The notes: generated by a model not told the origin, from the letters alone. Positions 8,091 through 18,298 are shown, counted from the first letter of the stretch. The stretch is DNA of 64,000 nt from Muricoccus roseus (GCF_900141905.1 NZ_FQZF01000021.1:30877-94876), one strand, 5' to 3'. Numbers and translations are program-made.

Positions 8091-9506
8091 CTCCATCCCC
8101 TCCGGGGGCCAGATCCGCGTCACCTTTCCGCCCAGCTGGCCCTGCACGCTGATCATCGCGAGGCGGGTGCCGAAGCCCTCATGCTCGGGTGGCCCGGCCA
8201 CCTCGGGTCCTCCCCTCTCCCGCCAGTGCATCAGCAGATCCTCGCCATCCTGCTCCACGCGGATGGTCACCCGGCCGCCGGGTATGGAAAGCGCCCCGTA
8301 TTTCGCCGCGTTCGTGGCCAGTTCGTGGAACAGCAGCGCCAGCGGGGTGGCGGCCGCGTCGTCGAAGACCTGGTCATCGCCGGAGATGGCGATGCGCTTC
8401 TCCCCGCCCGGGCTCGGGTCGTAGGGGGAGAGGAGATCGGCCAGGAAATGGAAGAGCGTGGTGCGGCCGGTGGCGGGCCGGCTGGCCTCGCTGTGCGGGC
8501 GCGCGAATTCATGGGCGCGCGCCAGCGCGTTGATGCGCCCGCGCAGCTCGCCCGCGAACTCCGTCGCCTCCGGATGACCGCGTGCGGTCAGGGAGACGAG
8601 GGAGGCGATGACGGAGAAGATGTTCTTGATCCGATGGCTCAGCTCGTGGCTGAGCACCTCGCGCTCCTCCGCCGTGCGGCGGAGATCGTGGATATCGGTG
8701 CAGGTGCCGAACCAGCGGGTGATGCGGCCGCGGGAATCATGCACCGGCAGGGCGCGGCCGAGGAACCAGCGCCAGGCGCCATCCGCCATGCGGAGCCGGT
8801 ATTCCACCTCATAGGGGTTGCCGGTCGCCAGGGATTGCCGCCAGCGCTCCCAGGTTTCGCGCCGGTCCTCCGGATGGACGATGTTCTCCCAGCTTTCGCC
8901 CTCGGTATCGCCCTCCCGCGTACCGGTCATCTCGTACCAGCGACGGTTGTAGTAGTCGTGGTGGCCGTCGGGCCGGGTGGACCAGACGGCCTGGGGCATG
9001 GTGTCGGCAATGGTGCGGAAGCGCGTCTCGCTCTCGCGCAGCGCGGCCTCGATGTCCTTCTGCTCCGACACGTCGAGGGCCACGCCGGCGAGGCGCTGCG
9101 CCGTCCCGCTCGCATTCCGCAGCACGCGGCCGCGCAGCAGCACCCAGACCGGGTCGCCCCCGGGCGGCCAGACGCGATAGGCGATATTCAGGGGTGCGCG
9201 CCCGGCCAGGGCGGCGGCCAGGGCGCGGTCCAGCGCCGGCCTGTCCTCCGGCACCACATGCACCAGAAGGTCCGGCCCGGGGGCGCCGCGTTCGCCCAGG
9301 GAGGGGTCGATGCCGTGCAGGGTACAGGCGCGCACATCCCCATGGATGAGGTCCGTTTCCGCATCCCAGTCCCATGCGCCCGCCATGCCCGAAGCTTCCA
9401 GCGCCAGGGCAAGGCGCTGCTCGGCCCAGCTTTGGCGCGGCGCGGTGGGGGCGTCGTCAGGCAGCACGGGGTTTCCGATCGGCTCCGCCTCCAGGCTTAC
9501 CCCCAT
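8028..9506 (-). CDS. PAS-domain sensor histidine kinase, HWE family
   Basis: A 492-residue soluble kinase with no membrane segment. PAS/PAC 1 covers about residues 35-155 and PAS/PAC 2 about 165-285 (ETRFRTIADTMPQAVW, then YNRRWYEMTG). The phosphoacceptor His-291 is in SHRIKNIFSVIASL, followed by an ATPase domain with NAAKYGAL and the diagnostic HWRERGG segment (the W-x-E of HWE kinases). HWE kinases feed the PhyR/EcfG stress pathway or single receivers in many alphaproteobacteria. The start codon is 38 bases after the treY stop on the same strand, so the gene may be the last member of the glucan operon. Its 3' end overlaps the convergent receiver gene by 63 bases. Confidence 0.92.
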   Translation of the reverse strand: MGVSLEAEPIGNPVLPDDAPTAPRQSWAEQRLALALEASGMAGAWDWDAETDLIHGDVRACTLHGIDPSLGERGAPGPDLLVHVVPEDRPALDRALAAALAGRAPLNIAYRVWPPGGDPVWVLLRGRVLRNASGTAQRLAGVALDVSEQKDIEAALRESETRFRTIADTMPQAVWSTRPDGHHDYYNRRWYEMTGTREGDTEGESWENIVHPEDRRETWERWRQSLATGNPYEVEYRLRMADGAWRWFLGRALPVHDSRGRITRWFGTCTDIHDLRRTAEEREVLSHELSHRIKNIFSVIASLVSLTARGHPEATEFAGELRGRINALARAHEFARPHSEASRPATGRTTLFHFLADLLSPYDPSPGGEKRIAISGDDQVFDDAAATPLALLFHELATNAAKYGALSIPGGRVTIRVEQDGEDLLMHWRERGGPEVAGPPEHEGFGTRLAMISVQGQLGGKVTRIWPPEGMELEARLPPGALQRRRRTRQEA

Positions 9507-9544
9507 CCAGCAAAGATGGGAGCGAAAGGCGAGAGCCGCGCCGT

Positions 9545-12343
9545 TCAATCCGTGGCGAGCAGTGCAACCGGCAGCCCGCGAAGGAGATCCCGTGCGAGGA
9601 GACGTTCTCCGCCGGCCGTTCCCCGCCCCCCCAGCGCGTCCCGGAAGGAAAGGCCCGCGAGCGCCGGCGGCAGGAGGAGCGCGGTCTCGCCCCATCGCTC
9701 CGCCGGGATGAGCGGGATGTCCGCATCGCCCAGGCATTTCGCCGGCAGGCGGGTGACCAGGGTGATGCTGGCCGAAGCGCCCTGGCGGCGGGCGAAGGCG
9801 AGGAGATGCGAGGCCAGCTCGCCCTCCCCCTCAAGCGGGATGTACTCGCCCTCGGCGAAGAGGTCCGGCAGGCGCCTACGCAGGTCGAGCGCATGGGCGA
9901 TGACCGCCGCCTTCACGCGGCCGTCCTTCCACCGCGCCAGGAGATCGGCTGGCGCCTGCCCGGCCTTCAGCGCGGTCTCCCGCGCGGCGAAGTCCACGGG
10001 GCGGCGGTTGTCGGGATCCACCAGGGAGAAGTCCCAGAACTCCGTGCCCTGGTAGAGATCCGGGATGCCAGGGGCGGTGCAGCGGATCAGCGTCTGGGCC
10101 AGCCCGTTCACGGCCCCGGCCGGGGAGAGGCGGCGGACGAGATTCGCCACCTCATCCCGCAGGCGGGACGGACGGTCGCTCGCCAGCATGGCGGTGAGGA
10201 ATTCCCGGCAGGCCGCCTCATAGGGCTCGTTCGGCACCGCCCATTCGGAGCGGCGCTTGCCCTCGCGCAGGGCCTTCTCCTGCCAGGCGGCCAGGCGCTG
10301 GATCAGCGCCTCCACCCCCGCCTCATCCGAGGGCTCCAGCTCCAGCGGCCAGGCACCGACCAGGGATTGGAGGAGCATGATCTCGTCGGTGGCGTCCGGC
10401 GCGGGCTCGCCATCCACCTCCTTCTTCAGCACGGCGTTCAGCCGCGTCCAGCGCGTGAGGGTGGCCGCCCATTCCTGCGGCAGTTCGGAGAGGACGGCCA
10501 GGCGCGCGCGCGTGTCCTCCCCGCGCTTGTGGTCGTGCGTGGCGGTCGCCAGCATCTCGCGCGGGAAGAACTTCGCCCGTTCCCGGCAATCGGCGTGGAA
10601 GGCGGCCGGTGTTTCGGCGAAATGGGAGGGTTCCGACCCCACCTCGTTGCGCGAGATGAGGCGGCCGTAGCGGTAGAAGGCCGTGTCCTCCACCGACTTG
10701 GCGGCGACCGGGGCCGAGAGCTGCTGGAAGCGGATGGCGGCGCGCTGGCGCTCGCGGCGCTGGGCATGCGGCAGGCCCCGCGGCGGATCGCCGCCGAGCC
10801 AGGAATCCAGCAGGTCCAGAAGCGGCCGGTCCGTTTCGCGGATGGTCCGGCGCGCGCCGGCGGTGGCCCAGTCCAGCAGGCGCCGGTCCGCCTCGCTGCG
10901 CCCGGCGATGCCGAGATAGGAGCGATAGGCCGGGAAGTGGACGAGCACCTCGGTGAGCGCGCGGCGGATGGCCGTGAGGGTGAAGTCGCGCGTCGCCAGG
11001 TCGCGCATCGCAATGCGGCGCAGGGCGAAGGAGGTGGCGTTCAGCTCGGAGGCGAGATTGTAGCGCAGGATCTGTCGGCGCGCCTCTCGCGCCTCTTCCT
11101 CGAAGGCGGCGGGGCGGCCGGTCATGGCGTGCCAGGTGGCCGCGAGGGGCTCGGCTCCCGCCGGGTCGTGCAGCACGCCCGAGACCTCGTCCATGAAGTT
11201 GTAGCCGGTGGTGCCGTCCACCATCCAGTCGCGGCGCAGCTTCTCATGCGGCGCGAGGATCTTCTCGATCAGAAGGAGCGGATGGCCCTTCGGCGCCTCG
11301 GCCGGGCGGCGCGCGGTCAGCGCCTCCAGCCGGCGGCGGAGCTTGCGGCAATAGCCGCGCGGGTCGGCCAGGCCGTCCACATGGTCCACGCGCACGCCGT
11401 CGATCAGCCCCTCGGCATAGAGGCGCAGGATCAGGCGGTGCGTCGCCTCGAAGACCTGCGGGCGCTCCACCTGCAACCCGCCCAGCGACGTCACGTCGAA
11501 GAAGCGGCGCCAGTTGATCTCGTCCGTCGCGGCCCGCCACCAGGCGAGGCGGTAGTTCTGCACCTCCAGCAGCGCATGCAGCCGGGCGCGGCCCTTCTCG
11601 TCCTTCGAGTCATGCGCCGCGATCACCGCATCGATCTGGGCGCGGCCCGCGGGCGTTGCGGCGTGATGCGCCAGCATGTCGAGCGCGAGGCCCGCGGCGG
11701 CGCGGATGGCATCGCGGTCCCCATCGACGGCGAGGGCGCGGAAGACCTGCGCCAGGCCGGCGAGCTGCGGCTCATGGGTGGCGGAGAGCAGCATGGCGTA
11801 GCTGCGCGGCGCCAGCGGGAAGCGGTGCTCGAAGTACTGGGCGTACATCTTGCCGGTCTCGGGCTCGAGATGCAGCGCGAGGTCGCCGGATTCCAGCACC
11901 GTGCCGTAGGGCGCGCCGAGGAAGGGCGCGAGCATCCGGTCCGTCAGCCCGGGGTCGGGCGGGTTCCAGTCGATGTCGAAGAAGCGGGCGAAGGGGGATT
12001 GCGGCCCCCATTCCAGCACGTCCAGCCACCAGCCATTGTCCGCGCCGCCCACCCCCATGTGGTTAGGCACGATGTCGAGGATGAGGCCCATGTCATGGGC
12101 GCGCAGCGCGGCCACCAGCCGCTCCAGCGCCTCCTCGCCGCCCAGCTCCGGGTTGATCCGCTCCGGATCCACGATGTCGTAGCCATGGGTGGAGCCGGGG
12201 CGGGCCTTCAGCAGGGGCGAGGCATAGAGATGGCTGATGCCCAGCTGCGCGAAATAGGGCACCAGCGGCACCGCCGCATCCAGCGGGAAGTCCTTGTGGA
12301 ATTGCAGCCGGGCGGTGGCGCGCGGGGTCGCGGGTGCGGGCAT
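9545..12343 (-). CDS. treY: Malto-oligosyltrehalose synthase
   Basis: A 932-residue GH13 enzyme that converts the reducing-end alpha-1,4 bond of a glucan chain into an alpha,alpha-1,1 bond, producing maltooligosyl trehalose for TreZ. The N-terminal barrel opens with YFAQLGISHLYASPLLKA and GYDIVDPERINPELGG, the TreY signature. The nucleophile is Asp-320 in VRVDHVDGLADP, and the acid/base glutamate is in LLIEKILAPHE. The late segment CTAPGIPDLYQGTE is also typical. It is the last enzyme gene of the operon, 13 bases after malQ. Confidence 0.96.
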   Translation of the reverse strand: MPAPATPRATARLQFHKDFPLDAAVPLVPYFAQLGISHLYASPLLKARPGSTHGYDIVDPERINPELGGEEALERLVAALRAHDMGLILDIVPNHMGVGGADNGWWLDVLEWGPQSPFARFFDIDWNPPDPGLTDRMLAPFLGAPYGTVLESGDLALHLEPETGKMYAQYFEHRFPLAPRSYAMLLSATHEPQLAGLAQVFRALAVDGDRDAIRAAAGLALDMLAHHAATPAGRAQIDAVIAAHDSKDEKGRARLHALLEVQNYRLAWWRAATDEINWRRFFDVTSLGGLQVERPQVFEATHRLILRLYAEGLIDGVRVDHVDGLADPRGYCRKLRRRLEALTARRPAEAPKGHPLLLIEKILAPHEKLRRDWMVDGTTGYNFMDEVSGVLHDPAGAEPLAATWHAMTGRPAAFEEEAREARRQILRYNLASELNATSFALRRIAMRDLATRDFTLTAIRRALTEVLVHFPAYRSYLGIAGRSEADRRLLDWATAGARRTIRETDRPLLDLLDSWLGGDPPRGLPHAQRRERQRAAIRFQQLSAPVAAKSVEDTAFYRYGRLISRNEVGSEPSHFAETPAAFHADCRERAKFFPREMLATATHDHKRGEDTRARLAVLSELPQEWAATLTRWTRLNAVLKKEVDGEPAPDATDEIMLLQSLVGAWPLELEPSDEAGVEALIQRLAAWQEKALREGKRRSEWAVPNEPYEAACREFLTAMLASDRPSRLRDEVANLVRRLSPAGAVNGLAQTLIRCTAPGIPDLYQGTEFWDFSLVDPDNRRPVDFAARETALKAGQAPADLLARWKDGRVKAAVIAHALDLRRRLPDLFAEGEYIPLEGEGELASHLLAFARRQGASASITLVTRLPAKCLGDADIPLIPAERWGETALLLPPALAGLSFRDALGGRGTAGGERLLARDLLRGLPVALLATD

Positions 12344-12356
12344 CAGTGGGGGACCA

Positions 12357-14405
12357 TCAACTGGGTGTCTGGCTTCGTGCCCTGGCGAAAGCGTCCAGCC
12401 GGGCGGCGGTTTCCGGCTGGTCGAGCATCGTCGCGGCTTCCCCGGGCAGCCGGCGCCGCCAGTTTGGATGGCCCTCGGTGGTGCCGGGCAGGTTCGGCGC
12501 CTCCTCCAGCGCCAGCGCGTCCTCCATCGGCAGCAGCGCCAGCGCGCAGGCAGCGGAGGCCACGTGGCGGGCAGCGGCGGTCGCGACCTTCGCCCCCTCC
12601 TCCTCGCCCGGCATGTCGCCCTCGGCTACGCCGTTCTCGCGCATGGCCTGCCAGAGGCGGGTCCGGTCCAGCTGCCGTTCCTGGCGCTGCTCGCTCCCGT
12701 CATTCCCCTCGCCCAGCAGGCCGAGCCGCGCGCGCCATTCGATGTCGCGCCCCTTCCACCAGCCCGCCACCGTAGGAAGGTCATGCGTGGTGGTCACGGC
12801 CACCGCGCCGGGCGACCACTGGGAGGGCGGCGTGAAGCGGTGGTCCCGGCCCTGCTCGAAATAGAGGACGCGCAGGCCCATCAGCCCCGTCTCATCCAGC
12901 TTCTCGCGGAAGCCTTCCGGCAGCGTGCCGAGATCCTCGCCAACCACGATCGCGCCGTTGCGGCGGGACTCCAGCGCGACGAGGCGCAGCATGTCCATGA
13001 CGGGGAAGTGGAGATAGGCGCCCTGGTCCGCATCCTGCCCGTTGGGCACGAGCCAGAGCCGCGCCAGGCCCATCGCATGGTCGATCCGCACGCCGCCGCC
13101 ATGGCGCATCGCGGCGCGCAGCATCTCGAGGAAGGCCGTGTAGCCGCCATCGCGCAGGCCACGCGGGGAGAAGGCGGCGATGCCCCAGGACTGGCCGAGG
13201 GGCGAGAAGATGTCGGGCGGCGCGCCCACGCCGACGCCGGACAGGATCTGCCCCTGGCGCGACCAGCCATGGCTGCCGCCGGCATCGGTGCCCACCGCGA
13301 GATCGGCGATAAGGCCGATCCTTGCGCCGGCCCCGCGGAAGGCGGCCTGCGCCTCGCCGAGGCCGCGATCGGCGATCCATTGGAGGAAGGCGTGGAAGGA
13401 CACCTCGCGCTCATGCTCCCGGGCGAAGCGGGCGACGCCGGGCGCGTCGGGGCGGCGATACTCCGCCGGCCAGTCCTTCCAGTGCCAGAGCGAGGGATCG
13501 CGGCCATAGAGATGGCCGTGCAGCGCCTCGAACCGCGCATGGCTTTCCAGCGCCTCGCCGCCTTCCTCGCGGAAGCGGTCGAAGGCGGGGTCGCCGGAGA
13601 AGCGGTCGAAGATGGAGCGGAAGAGGCGCAGGCGCAGGCGGGCGGCGGCGGGCCACTCCACCAGCTCCAGCGCTTCCAGCCGCGCGAACTCACCGGCCAG
13701 GCCGGTCTCGGCCAGGGCCGCCCGCAGCGTCTCCTCGCCCATCGCGGCGGGGTCGGCGTGCAGCACGTTCAGAAAGAGGCGCGAGGAGGGCGCATAGGGC
13801 GAGAAGCGCTCGGGATCGGCGGAGAACTGCGCATGGACCGGCGAGATGGCGATGGCATCCGCGCCACGCCGTGCCGCCGAGACCGCGAGCTGCGCCAGGC
13901 CGGTGAAGTCGCCGATGCCGCCATCGCCCCGCCGATGCGGCGAGTAGAGCTGCGCCGCCAGGCCCCAGGGCCGCGTGCCGGGCTCAATCCCGTGGCAGCG
14001 CTGCGGGCAGACGGCGAGGATCGTCTCCTGCCCGCCGATCTCCAGCCGGTGGTAGCCGGCTTCGTCCACCGGCGGCAGCGTGCAGAGCCCGTCCTGCTGC
14101 CGGGCCCGCCCTTCCCGACGCGCGCCGCTTTCCAGACGAAGGCGGAATTCCGGTTCGCCGGGCAGGCCGAGCAGCACGGGGCGGTGCTGCAGGGCGGTGC
14201 AGAGCGGCGGCAGGGCACGCGCCTCCGCGCGAAGGGTCTCGCGGCTCTCGCGGATTTCGGCCTCGCTGCCCGCCGGCAGTTCCAGAGCGGCGAGAATGGC
14301 GCGCATCGCCTCGGGGCCGACGCTATGGTCGCGGTTGTTCACGTCGCGCCATTCCACCGCGATCCCGGCGGCCTGGGCGAGTTCGCGAAGCTCCTGTTCA
14401 CTCAT
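12357..14405 (-). CDS. malQ: 4-alpha-glucanotransferase (amylomaltase)
   Basis: A 682-residue GH77 enzyme that disproportionates malto-oligosaccharides and so reshapes chains for TreY or GlgE. The nucleophile is Asp-442 in VRIDHAMGLARLW, the acid/base is in VVGEDLGTLPEGF, and the transition-state aspartate is in TTTHDLPTVAGWW. The N-terminal 150 residues form the extra domain seen in bacterial long-form MalQ. Its start codon shares one base with the treZ stop (TGATG), so translation is coupled. Confidence 0.95.
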   Translation of the reverse strand: MSEQELRELAQAAGIAVEWRDVNNRDHSVGPEAMRAILAALELPAGSEAEIRESRETLRAEARALPPLCTALQHRPVLLGLPGEPEFRLRLESGARREGRARQQDGLCTLPPVDEAGYHRLEIGGQETILAVCPQRCHGIEPGTRPWGLAAQLYSPHRRGDGGIGDFTGLAQLAVSAARRGADAIAISPVHAQFSADPERFSPYAPSSRLFLNVLHADPAAMGEETLRAALAETGLAGEFARLEALELVEWPAAARLRLRLFRSIFDRFSGDPAFDRFREEGGEALESHARFEALHGHLYGRDPSLWHWKDWPAEYRRPDAPGVARFAREHEREVSFHAFLQWIADRGLGEAQAAFRGAGARIGLIADLAVGTDAGGSHGWSRQGQILSGVGVGAPPDIFSPLGQSWGIAAFSPRGLRDGGYTAFLEMLRAAMRHGGGVRIDHAMGLARLWLVPNGQDADQGAYLHFPVMDMLRLVALESRRNGAIVVGEDLGTLPEGFREKLDETGLMGLRVLYFEQGRDHRFTPPSQWSPGAVAVTTTHDLPTVAGWWKGRDIEWRARLGLLGEGNDGSEQRQERQLDRTRLWQAMRENGVAEGDMPGEEEGAKVATAAARHVASAACALALLPMEDALALEEAPNLPGTTEGHPNWRRRLPGEAATMLDQPETAARLDAFARARSQTPS

Positions 14406-16159
14406 CAGGCAGGGTCCAGCAGGGCGATGGTGGTGTGCGGGGGCAAGGTGCCGGCCGCGAGCGAGGCGGCATGCCCAGGCGCGCTCTCAAACAGGATCCG
14501 GGCACCCTGCGCCTTAACCTGCGCTGAATCGCCGCCGAAATTCGTGGCGATGGTCAGCCGCGTGCCATCCCCCATGCGCCAGCGCGCCAGGACCGCGGCG
14601 GGCCCGACCGGCTCCGCGCCTTCCGCCGTCGCGCCCTTGAGGCGCGGGATGATCTCGGCATGGCGAATCGCCAGCAGCGCCTTGTGATGCGCGAGAATGG
14701 CATCGTGCGGCGGCCGCTGCGCCTCCGTGAAATCGGGCCGCGAGCGCTCGAAGGTGGCGGGGTCGTTCGGATCGGGGATGCGCGCGCGCGCCGCCTCGTC
14801 CTGGAAGGCGCTGAAATGCGCGAACTCCTTGCGGCGCCCTTCGCGAACGGCCTTGGCCAGCTCAGGGTCCTTGAAGCCGGTGAAGAAGAGGAAGGGTGCG
14901 GTGGCGCCCCATTCCTCGCCCATGAACAGCATCGGGATCTGCGGGCAGAGGAGCAGCAGGGCAGTGGCGGCGCGCAGGGACGGCGCGGGGGCCAGGACCT
15001 CCAGCCTTTCGCCCATGGCGCGGTTGCCGACCTGGTCGTGGTTCTGCAGGAAGAGCACGAAGGCGGTGGGCGGCAGATGGGCGGAGGGCTCGCCGCGCGG
15101 ACGATGCAGATGCGGCATCTCCTCGCCCTGGAACAGGAACCCCTCGCCCAGGACGCGCGCGAGCTTCTTCGCCCCGTCATCGGCGAAGTCCTCGTAATAG
15201 CCCTCGCGCTCGCCGGTCAGCAGCGGGTGCAGCGTGTTGTGGCCGTCGTCGTTCCACTGCGCGTCGTACAGGCCGGGGGCGAGCTTGGAGGCGGTGTTGC
15301 CCTCGTTCTCCAGCACCAGATGCACCTCGCGCCCCGTCACCTCGGCGCGGAGGCGGCGGGCCAGCACATCCAGCCAGGGCTGGTCGGCGATGGCATGCAC
15401 GGCGTCCAGCCGCAGCCCGTCGACATGATAGTCGCGCAGCCACATCAGCGCGCATTCCTCGAAATAGGCGCGCACCTCCGGCTTCGCGAAGTCGATCGCG
15501 GCACCCCAGGGCGTGTGGATGCCCTCGTCGAAGAAGGGCTTGGCATAGGCGTGCAGATAGGCGCCGTCCGGCCCGAAATGGTTGAAGACGCAGTCGACAA
15601 AGACCGAGAGGCCGAGGCCATGCGCCGCGTCCACCAGCGCCTTCAGCTCCTCCGGCGTGCCGTAGCTCGGGTCGGGGGCGAAGGGCTGCACGCCGTCATA
15701 GCCCCAGTTGCGGCCACCGGGGAAAGCGGCCAGCGGCATCAGCTCCACGGCGTTGACGCCGAGTTCCTTCAGGCGCGGCAGCAGTGCCTGCACGCCGGCA
15801 TAGCCGCCCAGCGTGCCGACATGCAGCTCGTAGAGCACCGTCTCGTGCCAGGGGCGGCCGCGCCATGCGGCATCCCGCCAGGCATAGGCGCCGTGATCCA
15901 CCAGCACGGAGGCGCCGTGCACGTCCTCGGCCTGGGCGCGGGAGGCAGGGTCCGGCACGAGGAGATCCGGGGCGGTGCGGAAGCGGTAGCGCGCGCCGGG
16001 GCGCGCCGGCGCGTCCACCGCGTACCAGCCGCCACCGCGGGCCTCCATCGGCAGGGGATCCATCCCCTCGACTTCCAGCAGGACGGTCTCCGCGGAGGGT
16101 GCCCACAGGCGGAAGGTCGCGCCCCGCTCATGCAGCAGCGGACCCCATAGGGTGGTCAT
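14405..16159 (-). CDS. treZ: Malto-oligosyltrehalose trehalohydrolase
   Basis: A 584-residue GH13 enzyme that releases trehalose from the product of TreY. An N-terminal CBM48-like beta domain (about residues 1-105) is followed by the barrel, with FVDCVFNHFGPDG, nucleophile Asp-252 in [12 protein letters not shown], acid/base glutamate in LVLENEGN, and LFLQNHDQVGNRA for the third acid. Length and motif order match TreZ. It overlaps glgX by 4 bases and malQ by 1 base. Confidence 0.96.
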   Translation of the reverse strand: MTTLWGPLLHERGATFRLWAPSAETVLLEVEGMDPLPMEARGGGWYAVDAPARPGARYRFRTAPDLLVPDPASRAQAEDVHGASVLVDHGAYAWRDAAWRGRPWHETVLYELHVGTLGGYAGVQALLPRLKELGVNAVELMPLAAFPGGRNWGYDGVQPFAPDPSYGTPEELKALVDAAHGLGLSVFVDCVFNHFGPDGAYLHAYAKPFFDEGIHTPWGAAIDFAKPEVRAYFEECALMWLRDYHVDGLRLDAVHAIADQPWLDVLARRLRAEVTGREVHLVLENEGNTASKLAPGLYDAQWNDDGHNTLHPLLTGEREGYYEDFADDGAKKLARVLGEGFLFQGEEMPHLHRPRGEPSAHLPPTAFVLFLQNHDQVGNRAMGERLEVLAPAPSLRAATALLLLCPQIPMLFMGEEWGATAPFLFFTGFKDPELAKAVREGRRKEFAHFSAFQDEAARARIPDPNDPATFERSRPDFTEAQRPPHDAILAHHKALLAIRHAEIIPRLKGATAEGAEPVGPAAVLARWRMGDGTRLTIATNFGGDSAQVKAQGARILFESAPGHAASLAAGTLPPHTTIALLDPA

Positions 16160-18282
16160 TCCGTACTCGCTCCCTCTCGCGCCAGGCGGCTCCAGAGGAG
16201 AACGACCGAACGGGCCCCGACGGCTATCACCGTCTCGCTTTTTTCAAGCGGCCGTTCCTCGGCCTCCGGATGGGCGCTGTCCAGCACGAGAATCCAGTTC
16301 TGCACCGTGGTGGGCAGGGTGAAGGGCTGAGGGGCGCTGTCGGCGTTCACCATCAGCAGCACGGTGTCCACCGTGTCGTCCGGCGCGCTGTCGGCGCGTA
16401 GCATGGCGAAGGTCTTGGAGATCGGGTCGCGCCAGGCCTCGGGCGAGATGGGCTGGCCGTCCTGGCCGAACCACTGGGTGTCGTGCAGCCCCGGCACCGG
16501 CTCCGACTGGCCATGCGGAAAGCGCGGGGGGCGCAGCGGCGCGAAGCGGTGGCGCAACTGCGCCAGCCGGCCGGTGAAGCGGATGAGCGCCTGCGCCTCC
16601 TCCGTCCCGCCGCGCTGCCAATCGACCCAGGAGATCTCGTTGTCCTGACAATAGGCGTTGTTGTTGCCCTTCTGCGTCCGGCCCATCTCGTCCCCGGCCA
16701 GCAGCATGGGCGTGCCGGCGGAGAAGAAGACGGTCGCCAGCATGGCGCGCTTCAGCCGGCTGCGGGTCTCGAGGATGGCGGGGTCGTCCGTTTCCCCCTC
16801 CTCGCCCCAGTTGTGGCTGTAGTTCTCGCCATGGCCGTCGCGATTGTCCTCGCCATTTAGCTCGTTGTGGCGGTGGTCGTAGGAGACGATGTCCTCCAGC
16901 GGGAAGCCGTCATGGCTGGCGATGTAGTTGACGCTGGCCCAGGGCTGGCGGCGCCGGCGGTCGAACAGCTCGGCGGAGCCGGTGAGCCGCGCGGCGATGT
17001 CGGCACGCATGCCTTCGTCGCCCTTCCAGAAGCGGCGCACGCCGTCACGGAACTTGTCGTTCCATTCGGCGAAGCCGGGCGGATGGTTGCCGAGCTGATA
17101 TCCGCCCGGGCCGATATCCCAGGGTTCGGAAATCAGCTTGCTGCGCGACAGCACGGGGTCCTGCCGCAGCGCGTCGAAGAAGCCCGACCCCGGATCGAAG
17201 CCCGTCGCCTCCCGGCCGAGGACGCTGCCCAGGTCGAAGCGGAACCCATCCACATGGAAGGTCTCCACCCAGTAGCGCAGGCTGTCCATGACCATCTGGA
17301 TGACCCGCGGATGCGACATGTTCACCGTATTGCCGGTGCCGGTGTCGTTGATGCAATGACGTGGGTTATCCGGCAGCAAACGATAGTAGGAGGCGTGGTC
17401 CAGCCCGCGCCAGGAGAGGGTGGGCCCCATCTCCGAACCCTCGCAGGTGTGGTTGTAGACCACGTCGAGGATCACCTCGATCCCGGCCTCGTGCAGGCGC
17501 CGCACCGCCGCGCGCAACTCGTTCAGCTGCCCCGTCGCGAGATAGGCGGGCTCGGGCGCGAAGAAGGAGAGGGTGGAGTAGCCCCAGAAGTTGGTCAGCC
17601 CCTTCTCCACGAGGAAGCGGTCCTGCAGGAAGGCGTGCACCGGCAGCAGCTCCACCGCCGTCACGCCGATCCTCTGCAGGTGGTTGATCACAGCCGGGTG
17701 GCCCAGCGCCTGGAAGCTGCCCCGGATGGGTCCGGGCACCTCCTCATGAAGCTGCGTCAGGCCCTTCAGATGCGCCTCGTAGATGATGGTGTCGCACCAC
17801 GGGTTCTCCAGCGGGCGGTCGCGCCCCCATTCGAAGGCCCGGTCATCCACCACCACCCCCTTGGGCATGGCCGCGGCGCTGTCGCGCCGGTCCATGGTCA
17901 GGTCCCCGCGCGAGCCGCCGACACGGTAGCCGAACAGCGCGTCCGACCAGGTGACATTGCCCACCAGCTGCTTCGCATAGGGGTCCAGCAGCAGCTTGGT
18001 CGGGTTGAAGCGGTGCCCCTTCCCCGGCTCATAGGGGCCATGGGCACGATAGCCGTAGACGGTGCCCGGCCCGACATCCGGCAGGTAGCCGTGCCAGACC
18101 TCGTCCGTGCATTCCGGCAGATCGTAGCGCGCGATCTCCCGCCGGCCGCTCGCGTTGAACAGACACAGCTCGATCCTCTCTGCATGGGCGGAGAAGACCG
18201 CGAAGTTCACCCCCAACCCGTCCCATGTGGCGCCCAGCGGATAGGGTTTCCCGGTTTCGAGGCGGGAGGGCGCTGTCGGCAT
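16156..18282 (-). CDS. glgX: Glycogen debranching enzyme
   Basis: A 708-residue GH13 enzyme that hydrolyses alpha-1,6 branches of partly degraded glucan. The CBM48 domain lies at about residues 12-115 and the barrel follows. Catalytic residues are Asp-350 in VDGFRFDLGSVLGRE, the glutamate in LISEPWDIGPGGYQ, and the aspartate in YIASHDGFPLEDIV; GEDNRDGHGENYSHNWG is a strong GlgX signature. The start overlaps nothing upstream: 16 bases separate it from glgB. It overlaps treZ by 4 bases. Confidence 0.96.
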   Translation of the reverse strand: MPTAPSRLETGKPYPLGATWDGLGVNFAVFSAHAERIELCLFNASGRREIARYDLPECTDEVWHGYLPDVGPGTVYGYRAHGPYEPGKGHRFNPTKLLLDPYAKQLVGNVTWSDALFGYRVGGSRGDLTMDRRDSAAAMPKGVVVDDRAFEWGRDRPLENPWCDTIIYEAHLKGLTQLHEEVPGPIRGSFQALGHPAVINHLQRIGVTAVELLPVHAFLQDRFLVEKGLTNFWGYSTLSFFAPEPAYLATGQLNELRAAVRRLHEAGIEVILDVVYNHTCEGSEMGPTLSWRGLDHASYYRLLPDNPRHCINDTGTGNTVNMSHPRVIQMVMDSLRYWVETFHVDGFRFDLGSVLGREATGFDPGSGFFDALRQDPVLSRSKLISEPWDIGPGGYQLGNHPPGFAEWNDKFRDGVRRFWKGDEGMRADIAARLTGSAELFDRRRRQPWASVNYIASHDGFPLEDIVSYDHRHNELNGEDNRDGHGENYSHNWGEEGETDDPAILETRSRLKRAMLATVFFSAGTPMLLAGDEMGRTQKGNNNAYCQDNEISWVDWQRGGTEEAQALIRFTGRLAQLRHRFAPLRPPRFPHGQSEPVPGLHDTQWFGQDGQPISPEAWRDPISKTFAMLRADSAPDDTVDTVLLMVNADSAPQPFTLPTTVQNWILVLDSAHPEAEERPLEKSETVIAVGARSVVLLWSRLAREGASTE

Positions 18283-18298
18283 GGGGACGGGAAATCCT

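Noticed and set aside
9374..12775. Very long open frame (1133 codons) on the plus strand opposite treY
   Set aside because: It is antisense to a gene with complete catalytic motifs. In 70% GC DNA the opposite strand often stays open; its translation is Arg/Gly/Ala-rich with no family motif.
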